Assembly: GCA_018269075.1 (NCBI GenBank)
Contig: JAFDVJ010000011.1
Coordinates: 287 to 37,143, forward strand
DNA: 36,857 nucleotides
Direction of reading: 5' to 3'
Source: Acidobacteriota bacterium
GTDB taxonomy: Bacteria > Acidobacteriota > Blastocatellia > Pyrinomonadales > Pyrinomonadaceae
Positions 1 to 7,554 of the stretch are shown here, piece by piece. Positions within the stretch are counted from its first letter, which is position 1; each line of letters begins with the position of its first letter. Made by a program: the position numbers and the translations under genes. The notes below the pieces were generated by a model, which made no database searches, had not been told where the DNA came from, and worked only from the letters and a program-made list of their open reading frames with translations.

Positions 1-130
1 AGCGTCGGCGATAGCCGATGCACCGTTCGCCGGCCGGGCTCCTGCATCTCGAATCGTTCGATAACCAAGGGTTTTAGATCTTCCCGGATAGTCACACCGG
101 CGCGGCGGTGCATCGGCTATCGCCGACGCT
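1..130. repeat. 130-bp element bounded by a perfect 25-bp inverted repeat
   Basis: Bases 1-25 are the exact reverse complement of bases 106-130, with an 80-base spacer. Transcribed, this would give a long-stem hairpin. No ORF with recognisable product lies inside. The left arm begins at the first base of the window, so the element may extend further left. The layout resembles a MITE-like or REP/BIME-like intergenic element, but no transposase or target-site duplication can be seen. Confidence 0.75.
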
Positions 131-585
131 ACTGACCTCGCGCGCGGCTGCGCCGCTCTTTCCTTCGATTTCACAATTACTTTTACAGTCCCTTCCGCCG
201 CAGGCGAAAGCTTTTCGCGGGCGAGGTAAAGACTTCGGCCGGCCATCGGATCAACGAGAGGGCGCGAGCCGCGTGTTATTACCTGAAACCTGTCTGAATT
301 GACTGATAAAGCCCGCGACCGGATTTGTCGGAAAATGAAAAGACCGGACGGCGAATAGTAGTTTTCGATCCACTAAACACACCAAAAACACGAAAGAAAT
401 TTAGTGTTTTTGGTGTGTTTAGTGGATCAAAAAAACAACCGTTCGCCGTTCCGACGGTTCCGATTCAATCGAAAGCACGGTCCACGCACGAGTCGAAAGC
501 TCGATCAATTACCGGGCCGAAAAACTCCGGATCGGCGAAACAGACTCGCTACCGCTCGCTTTACTGATTTTTATTGCTTTAACGG
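131..585. other. gene-free stretch left of mnmA
   Basis: No credible gene was found between the left inverted repeat and the end of mnmA. The short open frames here (64-80 codons) run through inverted repeats, have low-complexity compositions and have no convincing ribosome binding sites. Apart from the hairpin at 367-428, nothing recognisable is present. No tRNA-like T-loop signature was seen. Confidence 0.55.
367..428. repeat. perfect 25-bp inverted repeat with 12-nt loop
   Basis: 367-391 and 404-428 are perfect reverse complements around a 12-base A/T-rich loop (392-403). The arms are AT-richer than the surroundings and built from the word CACTAAACACACC. This lies about 160 bp beyond the mnmA stop codon on its downstream side. 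It could terminate or protect the mnmA transcript, but there is no clean U-tract next to the stem, so it is called a repeat rather than a terminator. Confidence 0.75.
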
Positions 586-1695
586 TCAATCCTTCTCGAT
601 CCAGCCGCCGCCGAGGACTTCTTCGCCGTCGTAGAAGACGGTCGCCTGGCCGGGCGTGATCGCGGCCTGCGGTTCGTCGAAGACGACGCGCGCGCGATCG
701 TCGGGCAAGGCGTAAACGGTCGCCGCCGCCGGTTCGTGACGATAGCGGACCTTGACGAACGCGCGCACCGGTTCCGCCGGCGTGTCGAAGGCGACCCAGT
801 TGACGCCTTTGGCGGTGAATTCCGTCTGCGCGAGCTCTTCTTTCTCGCCGGCGATGATCTGGTTCTTCAGACGCTCGATCTTGACGACGTAGAGCGGTTT
901 TTCGTGGGCGATGCCGAGACCGCGGCGCTGGCCGATCGTGTAGCGGTGAATGCCCGTGTGGCGGCCGATCTTTTCGCCCTTCGTGTTGACGATGTCGCCC
1001 GCCGCCGGCGTTTCCGAGGCGCGGTCTTCGTGCGCGAGCCAGCGGTCGATAAAGCCCGCGTAATCGCCGTCGGGGACGAAGCAGATCTCCTGCGATTCCT
1101 GTTTTTCGGCCGTGTAGAGATTCGCCGTGCGGGCGATCTCGCGAACCTCCGACTTGAGCATTTCGCCGAGCGGGAAAAGCGCCCGCGACAGCTGTTCCTG
1201 CGTCAGCTCCCAGAGAAAATAACTCTGATCCTTCCAATGGTTGCGCCCGCGAAACAACCGGTAGCGGTTATTCTCCGAATCGTGTTCGACGCGCGCGTAA
1301 TGCCCGGTCGCGACCTTGTCGCAGCCGATGCTGACGGCCATCCGGTCGAGCGACGCGAATTTCAAACGCGAATTGCAGGCGACGCACGGGATCGGCGTCT
1401 CGCCGGCGAGATAGCTCGCGACGAACGGCTCGACGACCGATTCGTCGAAATCGCGTTCGAGATTCAAAACGTAGAACGGAAACCCCAAACTTTCGGCGAC
1501 GCGGCGCGCGTCGTAAACGTCGTCGAGCGAGCAGCACCGCGACGGCAGCGGATCGCCGTTTTCGTCGACCGAGATATGCCGCCGCTGATTCCAGAGCTGC
1601 ATCGTAAAGCCGACGAGCTCGTGCCCCTGTTCCTTAAGCAGAGCCGCCGCGCTCGAAGAATCGACGCCGCCGCTCATCGCCACCGCAATTTTCAT
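586..1695 (-). CDS. mnmA: tRNA-specific 2-thiouridylase MnmA
   Basis: MnmA adenylates and then thiolates U34 of the tRNAs for Lys, Glu and Gln, using sulfur relayed from a cysteine desulfurase; it is cytoplasmic. The product is about 369 aa, normal for the family. It carries the PP-loop SGGVDSS near residues 8-14. The N-terminal catalytic cysteine is in the PCVACN motif (about residues 104-109) and the second catalytic cysteine in [11 protein letters not shown] (about residue 205). The tRNA-binding and C-terminal beta-barrel parts follow in order. A GTG lies immediately in front of the ATG. The ATG at 1695 is preferred because a GGGGAAG ribosome binding site sits about 5 bases upstream. The gene is divergent from the zinc-ribbon gene at 1913 and stands alone. 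Confidence 0.96.
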   Translation of the reverse strand: MKIAVAMSGGVDSSSAAALLKEQGHELVGFTMQLWNQRRHISVDENGDPLPSRCCSLDDVYDARRVAESLGFPFYVLNLERDFDESVVEPFVASYLAGETPIPCVACNSRLKFASLDRMAVSIGCDKVATGHYARVEHDSENNRYRLFRGRNHWKDQSYFLWELTQEQLSRALFPLGEMLKSEVREIARTANLYTAEKQESQEICFVPDGDYAGFIDRWLAHEDRASETPAAGDIVNTKGEKIGRHTGIHRYTIGQRRGLGIAHEKPLYVVKIERLKNQIIAGEKEELAQTEFTAKGVNWVAFDTPAEPVRAFVKVRYRHEPAAATVYALPDDRARVVFDEPQAAITPGQATVFYDGEEVLGGGWIEKD

Positions 1696-1831
1696 CACTT
1701 CCCCAAATCCTCTCGCCGCCGCCCGAAAAATCGCGGGTTTCCGCTTTTTCGCCGCGACGATTTATAATCTAACAATGCCGCCGGACCCGAAAAGTTTTTC
1801 GCTTCGCGAAAACCCGCGCGACGTCCGGCTT

Positions 1832-1864
1832 AAATCCGAAATCCGAAATCCGAAATCCGAAATC
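1832..1864. repeat. heptanucleotide tandem repeat (AAATCCG)n, single arm
   Basis: Four complete AAATCCG units plus AAATC, in the divergent region between mnmA and the zinc-ribbon gene and 48 bp upstream of the latter's start. The same word recurs at 9969-10000, 10075-10106, 24828-24862, 33051-33074 and 33173-33204. Unlike the copies at 9969-10106 and 33051-33204, no inverted partner arm is seen nearby. Confidence 0.85.
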
Positions 1865-1912
1865 GGTATTATTATAGCAAACGCGCGAAGTTTTTTTAGA
1901 TAGCCGAACGAT

Positions 1913-2605
1913 ATGAAAAGATGTCCTCGATGCAACAGCGTTTTCGACGACGGGCTCGTCTACTGCACGACCGACGGCACGCCGCTCGTCGCCGAGAGCT
2001 TCGTCCTGCCTTCGGAAGCCGCGCCGCCGGACGACCGCGAAGAAGCGACCGTCATCCGTTCGACGCCCGTCAGGATCGAGATTCCGCCGGAAAACCCGCC
2101 GGCGCCGACCGAAGCCTTCAACTTTCAGGTTCCGCCGGCCGTCAACGTCGTCCCGCCGGTCGTCGTCGAAGAACCGTCGCGCACGGGCCGCGGCTGTCTG
2201 CTGCTCGGTCTCGGCATCGTCCTCGGCGGCCTGCTCGTCCTCGGCGCGGTTCTGCTCGGCGTGTTCTGGTATCAGAAGACGCAGACCAACACGAACGCCG
2301 CCCGCAACGCGCCCGCCAACAATTCGCCGACGCCGAAAGCGACGCCGACCTCGGTCGAAGCGAGCGCCGTCCATTCGAAACGGACCGACGCCCCGGACGA
2401 CAAATTCAACGGCCGCGTGATCACGATCAACGCCTTCGTCCGCACGTCGCCGAACCGCAACGCGAAGGAAATCGACATTCTGCCGGTCGACGACCGGCTC
2501 GACATCAAAGAGCGCGAAAACGACAACAGCCCGTGGTACCGCGTGACCTGCGAACACGGCACGAGCGGCTGGATGCACGGCAACACGATCGAGTTCACGC
2601 GCTGA
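1913..2605 (+). CDS. zinc-ribbon / single-TM / bacterial SH3-domain protein
   Basis: 230-aa protein of unknown function. The N-terminus has a short zinc ribbon: CPRC at residues 4-7, with a second pair represented only by YC at about 22-23, so the finger is probably incomplete. A Pro-rich acidic linker follows. One transmembrane segment (about 88-118, GCLLLGLGIVLGGLLVLGAV) leads into an Asn/Thr/Pro-rich spacer. The C-terminal about 65 residues look like a bacterial SH3 (SH3_3) domain, with NAFVRTSPN and a closing WYRV-GTSGWMHG. The expected topology is a cytoplasmic zinc ribbon and an SH3 domain outside the membrane, possibly touching peptidoglycan. It is monocistronic and convergent with the next gene (2 bp between the stops). 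Confidence 0.85.
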   Translation: MKRCPRCNSVFDDGLVYCTTDGTPLVAESFVLPSEAAPPDDREEATVIRSTPVRIEIPPENPPAPTEAFNFQVPPAVNVVPPVVVEEPSRTGRGCLLLGLGIVLGGLLVLGAVLLGVFWYQKTQTNTNAARNAPANNSPTPKATPTSVEASAVHSKRTDAPDDKFNGRVITINAFVRTSPNRNAKEIDILPVDDRLDIKERENDNSPWYRVTCEHGTSGWMHGNTIEFTR

Positions 2606-2607
2606 CG

Positions 2608-3138
2608 TTATGTTCGGGATATTTTACCGGATAAGCGAAACGCCGCGCCGCCGAGGGTGACGAGCAGGCTCAGATAAACCAGAAGCCATTTCGACGTGGA
2701 AAAAACCGTAACGGCCAGGGCGAGCGGGCGGATTTCCGGATTGCCGGAAAAGGCGAGAAAGGCGATCGAAAAATTTTCCGCGAGATCGGCAGCTCCGGCC
2801 AAAAGCGGGGCGAGCAGTAAATATCCGCCGGCTCGCGGCGGAAAAAGCCGGACGATCAGAAACACGAAAAGGGCGACGTAGACGACCGGGAAAACGAGAT
2901 CGAGCGTGATTTCGGTGACGGCGTAGAGAGGCAGTTTGCCGATCGCGTCGAGGTCTTTCAAAACGCCGAAAACCGTCGCCGGATCGTAAAACCATTGCTC
3001 ATCGAGCGTCCTGATTCCGCCGAAAGCCCGTCCCCGCCAGGCGAACAGCAGCAGACAGGCGAGCGCTTCCGCGACCAGCGCCGAAAAAAACTTCCAGCCC
3101 GTCTCGTTTCTGAATTTCAGATAGATTTTTTCCGGCAT
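2608..3138 (-). CDS. predicted four-helix integral membrane protein
   Basis: 176 aa with about four hydrophobic segments (near residues 17-35, 75-97, 104-123 and 142-168). A loop between the first and second contains an FGGIRTLDEQWFYD-like stretch. I do not recognise the family. The start ATG at 3138 follows the methyltransferase stop by 27 bp, so the gene is probably the last one of a minus-strand run. Nothing suggests a catalytic role. A small channel, transporter subunit or DoxX-like fold are all possible, without specific evidence. Confidence 0.75.
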   Translation of the reverse strand: MPEKIYLKFRNETGWKFFSALVAEALACLLLFAWRGRAFGGIRTLDEQWFYDPATVFGVLKDLDAIGKLPLYAVTEITLDLVFPVVYVALFVFLIVRLFPPRAGGYLLLAPLLAGAADLAENFSIAFLAFSGNPEIRPLALAVTVFSTSKWLLVYLSLLVTLGGAAFRLSGKISRT

Positions 3139-3165
3139 TCAGTTTTTTGTCTCCGGCCGCCGACC

Positions 3166-3807
3166 TCAAACCGCTTCGAAAACCAGATAAACGACCTCGC
3201 GGTCGCCGCCCGTTTGCAGCTTGCGCGCCCACGAGGTTTCGAGCCGCGACCATTCGGCGGGCGGCAAAAAACCGCACCCGGCCGCTTCGAAACCGGCCGC
3301 CGCGAATTTCGGCAGCAGCTCGCCGCGCAAATAATCTTCGGAAAGACGCGGCAGCCCGAGCCGCTCGATCTCGGTGCGGTCGCGCGTTTCGTCGAGCCCG
3401 ACGACGATTTCCAGCAGGCATTCGGGCGCGGCGATCCGGCGCAGCGCGGCGAGCGCCCGCGCGTCGCCCGTGACGATCGTCTTCAGCAAGCTGCCCCACG
3501 GAAAATGGATGTGAATCTCGTCGGCGCTTTCGTCCAGCTCCGGCGGCAGATCCTCAATCGCCGCCTGCACGAACAGCGCGTTAGGCAGACCGCCCTTCGC
3601 CGGTTTGCGCGTCGCCTTCATCGAGACTTTTTCCAGCGGCTTCGCGTTCGCGTCGATCCCGATGTAGAATTTGCGCGGATTCGCCCGCGCCGAACGGGAC
3701 ACAAAGCGCCCGTCGCCCGTCCCGATGTCGACGATCACGCCTTCGCCTGTACGGCTCGATAAGTTTTCGGAATTCCCTCTCGTCGAGTTATCAGATGGTG
3801 CTGCCAC
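3166..3807 (-). CDS. NpmA/KamB-like 16S rRNA (adenine1408-N1)-methyltransferase, 5' end disrupted
   Basis: Enzymes of this family methylate N1 of A1408 in the ribosomal decoding site, using SAM, and confer resistance to kanamycin- and apramycin-type aminoglycosides. The frame shows the SAM motif VDIGTGDGRF (26-35), FYIGID (47-52), RKPAKGGLPNALFV (67-80), LPPEL (87-91), FPWGSLL (102-108), GLPRLSE (151-157) and SWARKL (192-197). Aligned from memory to NpmA, these follow the whole protein. Trp104 and Trp193 fall where NpmA has the two tryptophans that clamp A1408. The start used is GTG at 3807, with a weak AAGG upstream. The first about 22 residues in this frame do not resemble the family; the family-like N-terminus lies in another frame (see 3749-3823). 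The gene could be N-terminally truncated, a recent pseudogene, or affected by a sequence error. Confidence 0.82.
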   Translation of the reverse strand: MAAPSDNSTRGNSENLSSRTGEGVIVDIGTGDGRFVSRSARANPRKFYIGIDANAKPLEKVSMKATRKPAKGGLPNALFVQAAIEDLPPELDESADEIHIHFPWGSLLKTIVTGDARALAALRRIAAPECLLEIVVGLDETRDRTEIERLGLPRLSEDYLRGELLPKFAAAGFEAAGCGFLPPAEWSRLETSWARKLQTGGDREVVYLVFEAV

Positions 3808-3823
3808 GAATTGCCTTGATCAT
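3749..3823 (-). other. displaced, stop-interrupted N-terminus of the A1408 methyltransferase gene
   Basis: An ATG at 3823 is preceded by AAAGGA at about 9-14 bases. It reads MIKAIRGSTI, then TGA (3793-3791) and TAA (3790-3788), then in the same frame LDEREFRKLIEPY to 3749. With the two stops counted as residues, this aligns without gaps to the NpmA start (MLILKG, about 5 residues, LSKDELTEII). One extra base (3748) then separates it from the main frame, which continues GEGVIVDIGTGDG. Alternatively, the 10-codon ORF is a leader peptide overlapping the GTG start by 14 nt. The N-terminus resemblance argues for decay instead. Confidence 0.65.
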
Positions 3824-3931
3824 AAGTTTGTCGTCCTTTGAGTTTTCGAAAATTATAAGTTTTTACGCGCCGGAACTCAAGTTTTTTCTGAACGTCGGCC
3901 GGCGCGGGCATCAGGCGGATCGAATCAAGAT

Positions 3932-5035
3932 TTACAGCGGCCGGAAAAACTTTCCGAGCCGCGTCTCGATCGCTTCGGCGTAGGCGCGCGCGCCGGCTTT
4001 GTTGGGATGCGCGACCGAGGCGAGCTCGCACATACGTTCCGAGATCAGGCCGAACGGCCGGTATTTGATCTCGCGAAACACTTTCGGGCATTCCGTCAGA
4101 CGTTCGGCGTAGAGCTCGTCCTCGGGCTTGTTGTCTTCGTTCATCCCGAAGAGCAGCGAGTTTTTCGTCGCGAAACAGTTTTCCTCGGTGATCGGCGATT
4201 CGACGAAGACGACGCGCTCGCGCCGGCTTTTCTCGTTCGCCTCGCGGACGGCGTCGCGGAGCTCCTTGTTCGATTCATAAACCCAGATCCGCGAGCGTTC
4301 GGCCGTCGCCTTGCGGACGATCTTCATAAACTGCTTGCTGAAGAGGTTGGTCAGCAGAAACTGCAGCGGGTGCGGGAATTTGACGATCTTCATCAGATAT
4401 TTCGTGAGCGTGTTGACGTCGCTCTTCGTCGAGACGATCGGGAAATAGCCGACGACGACGACGAGCGCCCGCGGGAAGACCTCGGCGATGTGATCGAGCA
4501 GGTTCGCCATCGCCGCGTGCGAGTATCGATGGATCAGGCGGCGCATCTTGCCCTCGCGCAGGAAGGGGTTGACGGCGTTGCCGACGACGAGATCGGTGAT
4601 CCCGCCCGACAGCATCACGAGCCCGACCGCGTCGCCGGTCTCGTATTCGCGGCGCGCCGCGTCGATCTGGAAAGTGATCGACGGAAACGAGAGATCGGCT
4701 TCCGGATAATGAAATTTTTCCGGGTCCTCGCCGCATTCGAGCATCTCGGCGAGCTGGTCTTCGTGGATGTAGATGCGCGCGCCCGAATGCGCCTTGACCT
4801 TGAGATTGACGCGCCGCGTCGCGCCGAACAGGTCGCGCTCGAGCCAGTCTTTGACGAGCGTGTAAAACTTGTCCTTCTCGCGCAGGCCCTGTCCCCAGAT
4901 AAACGAATCGCCGACGACGAGCATCTCGAAATCCGTCTTGCCGGCGGTTTGCGTAAAAAGCGTCTGCGGAAACAGCAACAATCCCGCCGCGGCTCCGAGA
5001 GTTTTCAGAAATCGGCGACGCGAAAGACCGGTCAT
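3932..5035 (-). CDS. Tat-exported SGNH/GDSL-like hydrolase, paralogue 1
   Basis: 367 aa. A twin-arginine signal, SRRRFLK (5-11), and a hydrophobic stretch to about residue 30 indicate export in folded form. The GDS nucleophile motif (VGDSFIWGQGL, Ser44) and a late histidine in AHPNKAGARAYAEAI (His343) mark the SGNH family of esterases, lipases and acetyl-transferring enzymes. The usual Asp three residues before the His is Ser here. The block III Asn is replaced (GGITD instead of GxND). The protein may therefore use a Ser-His dyad or be catalytically altered. It is homologous along its length to the next gene upstream (5122-6252). ATG at 5035 has only a weak AGAG-type ribosome binding site. 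Confidence 0.85.
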   Translation of the reverse strand: MTGLSRRRFLKTLGAAAGLLLFPQTLFTQTAGKTDFEMLVVGDSFIWGQGLREKDKFYTLVKDWLERDLFGATRRVNLKVKAHSGARIYIHEDQLAEMLECGEDPEKFHYPEADLSFPSITFQIDAARREYETGDAVGLVMLSGGITDLVVGNAVNPFLREGKMRRLIHRYSHAAMANLLDHIAEVFPRALVVVVGYFPIVSTKSDVNTLTKYLMKIVKFPHPLQFLLTNLFSKQFMKIVRKATAERSRIWVYESNKELRDAVREANEKSRRERVVFVESPITEENCFATKNSLLFGMNEDNKPEDELYAERLTECPKVFREIKYRPFGLISERMCELASVAHPNKAGARAYAEAIETRLGKFFRPL

Positions 5036-5121
5036 AACGTTTCTCTTTAATTATAAACCGCCCGGAAACGCGTCCTCAGCGCCGTCAATCGATGAAAAGA
5101 TTATATTATTTTGAAAGCGTT

Positions 5122-6252
5122 CTACTTTGCGGCGGCGCGACGCGGCGATTCCAGAACCGGCGCGAGCGCGTTTTCGATCGCTTCGGCGTAGGCTTTCGAG
5201 CCGGCGACGTTCGGATGGCCGATCCCGGCGAGCTCGCAGGCGCGCACCGAATAGCCGACCTCTTTGTTTTTGGCGAGCTCGGCGAAATCGCGGCCGCAGG
5301 CGGCGCGGCGCGCGTCGTAGAGCGGGTCCTCGCCGCGTCCTTTTTTGCCCATTCCCCAGAGCAGCGAGTTTTTCGTGCCGAAGCAGTTGTCGGCGGTCAC
5401 CGGCGATTCGATGAAGAGCGCGCGCCGGCGGCCGGCCTTCGCGTTGACGCGCGCGACGGCGTTGCGAAATCCGGCGGCGGACTCGTCGGCCCAGAAATCC
5501 GAGCGCTTGATGACCTGTTTGCGCATCATCTTGAGAACCGGCAGCGTCAGCGGGTTGTTCATCAGCGGCTTGACCGGCCCCGAAAAGCCGTAAATTTCGA
5601 GGATCGCGTTGAAGACCGCGTGCGTCGAGCTTTTTTTCGAGATCATCGGATAATAGCCGACGACCGCGAGCAGCGCGTTCGGAAACGCGGCGGCGGCGTA
5701 ATCGAGAAGCCGCGACAGATCTTCGTCGCAGTATTTCGGAACCAGCGCCCGAAATTCCTTTTCGCTCCCGAAAATATTGAGAATATTGGCGACGGCGAGA
5801 TCGGTGATGCCGCCCGTCAGGAGAATCAGATCGACGTTTTCCGGGCTTTCGTATTCGGCTTTGGCGTTATCGAGCTGCGCCTTGATGCTCGGGAAGCCGA
5901 CCGCGACCTCCGGGTCGAAAAACGTGTTTTCGGTCCGCCCGGTCTTTTTGAGTGCGGCCGCTTCGTCGTCGTGCAGAAAGATCGTCGCGCCCGAATGCGC
6001 CTTCATCTTGAGCTCGACGCGGCGGCGGCCGGCGAAAAATTCGTTTTCGAGCCAGTTTTTCGTCAGCGTGTAGAATTTATCTTTTTCTTCGAGTCCCTGG
6101 CCCCAGATCAGCGAATCGCCGACGACCAGAAAATCGAACGGCCGATCCGCTTCCGGCAATTCGAACGACGGCCGCCCCGCGCGCGCGGTCAGACAGACCG
6201 CCGCCAGCGCCCCGAGCTGTTTTAAAAACTGACGACGCGAAAAATTTGTCAT
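5122..6252 (-). CDS. Tat-exported SGNH/GDSL-like hydrolase, paralogue 2
   Basis: 376 aa, a tandem paralogue of the neighbouring gene. Shared features are the Tat motif SRRQFLK (5-11), VGDSLIWGQGLEEKDKFYTL (Ser47), MKAHSGA, GGITDLAV, an ESPVTADNCFGTKNSLLWGM stretch, and GHPNVAGSKAYAEAI with His346. Residue -3 to the His is Gly where SGNH enzymes usually have Asp, the same departure as in the paralogue. The substrate cannot be told from sequence; an acyl ester on the envelope or an exopolysaccharide is a guess. A GAGAAG ribosome binding site sits 3 bases before the ATG at 6252. It is 59 bp downstream of the 85-aa membrane protein gene and may be read from the same transcript. Confidence 0.85.
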   Translation of the reverse strand: MTNFSRRQFLKQLGALAAVCLTARAGRPSFELPEADRPFDFLVVGDSLIWGQGLEEKDKFYTLTKNWLENEFFAGRRRVELKMKAHSGATIFLHDDEAAALKKTGRTENTFFDPEVAVGFPSIKAQLDNAKAEYESPENVDLILLTGGITDLAVANILNIFGSEKEFRALVPKYCDEDLSRLLDYAAAAFPNALLAVVGYYPMISKKSSTHAVFNAILEIYGFSGPVKPLMNNPLTLPVLKMMRKQVIKRSDFWADESAAGFRNAVARVNAKAGRRRALFIESPVTADNCFGTKNSLLWGMGKKGRGEDPLYDARRAACGRDFAELAKNKEVGYSVRACELAGIGHPNVAGSKAYAEAIENALAPVLESPRRAAAK

Positions 6253-6311
6253 AGCTTCTCAAAGTATGATGGATTTCCCCTTTTCGCTCGTGAAAGATAT
6301 TCGTCAATGAC

Positions 6312-6569
6312 TTAATCGTCTTTTCGGGTAAAAAAGAGATTACAGATTATCGCTTCCAGATACAATATTCCAAACAATCCGACCAACAGCAGCGGAAATC
6401 TGAAGATCATAAACATCAAAAACTGAAAACCCTCCGAATTGGCATAAGCATCGTCCCTGAAAGGCGGCGTGAGAATCGAGACGATATACCAGCGGCAGTA
6501 TAAAACGCAGCCGGCCGCCCAGAGCAGAAGGGTCGGAACATAAACCATCCATTTGGTTTTCGTCCTCAT
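6312..6569 (-). CDS. 85-aa two-helix membrane protein coupled to moxR
   Basis: A small protein with two hydrophobic segments (about residues 8-30 and 49-76), a charged N-terminus (MRTKTKW) and a charged C-terminal tail (RKDD). No family recognised. Its ATG (6569) lies 4 bp beyond the MoxR stop codon, a spacing typical of translational coupling, which supports it as a real gene despite its size. By position it could be an accessory subunit of the MoxR-associated membrane assembly, but this is only context. Confidence 0.7.
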   Translation of the reverse strand: MRTKTKWMVYVPTLLLWAAGCVLYCRWYIVSILTPPFRDDAYANSEGFQFLMFMIFRFPLLLVGLFGILYLEAIICNLFFTRKDD

Positions 6570-6573
6570 CGCA

Positions 6574-7527
6574 TCAGCGCGGCACTTCGACGCCTTTGAT
6601 GATGTCGGCGATCACGGCGTCGGTCGTCGCGCCGTCGAGCTCGGCCTCGGCGCGCAGGGCCAACCGATGACGGAGAACCGGCGCGGCGACGTCGCGGATG
6701 TCGTCGGGCGTCACGAAATCGCGGCCGCGGATCGCGGCGAGCGCCTTCGAACATAAAAGCAGCGCGACCGACGCGCGCGGGCTCGCGCCGTAGAGGATCG
6801 TCGGATGCGAGCGCGTCTTGCGGATGATCTCGACGATGTATCTTTGAACGCCCGGTTCGAGCCGCATCTGGCGGATCTCGGCGCGGCAGTGCTGGATCGC
6901 CGCGACGTCGCCGAGCGGCTCGACGTCGACCTGTTCGAGCCGCCGCGAATTAAAGCCCTGATCCCAGCGCGCGACGATCTCGAGCTCGGCGTCGGCCGAC
7001 GGGTAATCGATGTTGATCTTGAGCAGAAAACGGTCGAGCTGCGCCTCCGGGAGCGGATACGTGCCCTCGTATTCGATCGGGTTCTCGGTCGCGAGCACCG
7101 TAAAGAGCGGCGAGAGCTGGTAGCGGTCGCCGTCGATCGTCGTCTGGCGCTCTTCCATCGCTTCGAGCAGCGCGGCCTGCGTCTTCGGCGGCGTCCGGTT
7201 GATCTCGTCGGCGAGCAGGATGTCGGTAAAGATCGGCCCGTGACGCAGATTGAATTCCGACGTCCGCATATTGAAGACGTTCGTGCCGGTGATGTCGGAC
7301 GGCATCAGGTCGGGCGTGAACTGGATGCGCGAAAACTGCGCGCCGACGATCCGCGCGAGCGTTTTGACGATCAGCGTCTTGGCCGTCCCGGGCACGCCCT
7401 CGATCAGCGCGTGGCCCTCGGCGAGAAAGGCGACGAGAATCTGCTCGATCACCTTGTCCTGCCCGACGATGATCTTGCGCAGCTCGTTCAGAATATGTGC
7501 AACGGTTGATGGTGTATGTGTCAGCAT
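6574..7527 (-). CDS. MoxR-family AAA+ ATPase
   Basis: 317-aa cytoplasmic AAA+ ATPase of the MoxR family, which act as chaperone-like activators for proteins encoded beside them. The Walker A is GVPGTAKT (44-51) and the Walker B LLADEINR (104-111). Sensor 1 is in [24 protein letters not shown], the arginine finger region follows it, and sensor 2 is in [11 protein letters not shown]. The length is normal. It follows the TauE/SafE gene by 27 bp and precedes the 85-aa gene by 4 bp. DUF4350 and DUF4129 genes upstream are frequent MoxR companions. The von Willebrand/DUF58 partner that normally accompanies MoxR is not in this cluster. Confidence 0.93.
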   Translation of the reverse strand: MLTHTPSTVAHILNELRKIIVGQDKVIEQILVAFLAEGHALIEGVPGTAKTLIVKTLARIVGAQFSRIQFTPDLMPSDITGTNVFNMRTSEFNLRHGPIFTDILLADEINRTPPKTQAALLEAMEERQTTIDGDRYQLSPLFTVLATENPIEYEGTYPLPEAQLDRFLLKINIDYPSADAELEIVARWDQGFNSRRLEQVDVEPLGDVAAIQHCRAEIRQMRLEPGVQRYIVEIIRKTRSHPTILYGASPRASVALLLCSKALAAIRGRDFVTPDDIRDVAAPVLRHRLALRAEAELDGATTDAVIADIIKGVEVPR

Positions 7528-7554
7528 TTAATGTCTCAAAATTGTAATTTCAGA

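Noticed and set aside
325..567. 80-codon plus-strand ORF in the left gene-free stretch
   Set aside because: It reads straight through the 25-bp hairpin, is low complexity and has no ribosome binding site.
3735..4091. 118-codon minus-strand ORF overlapping the start of the rRNA methyltransferase
   Set aside because: No family resemblance, and it overlaps the 3' end of the SGNH gene. The family-like N-terminus is in a different frame starting at 3823.
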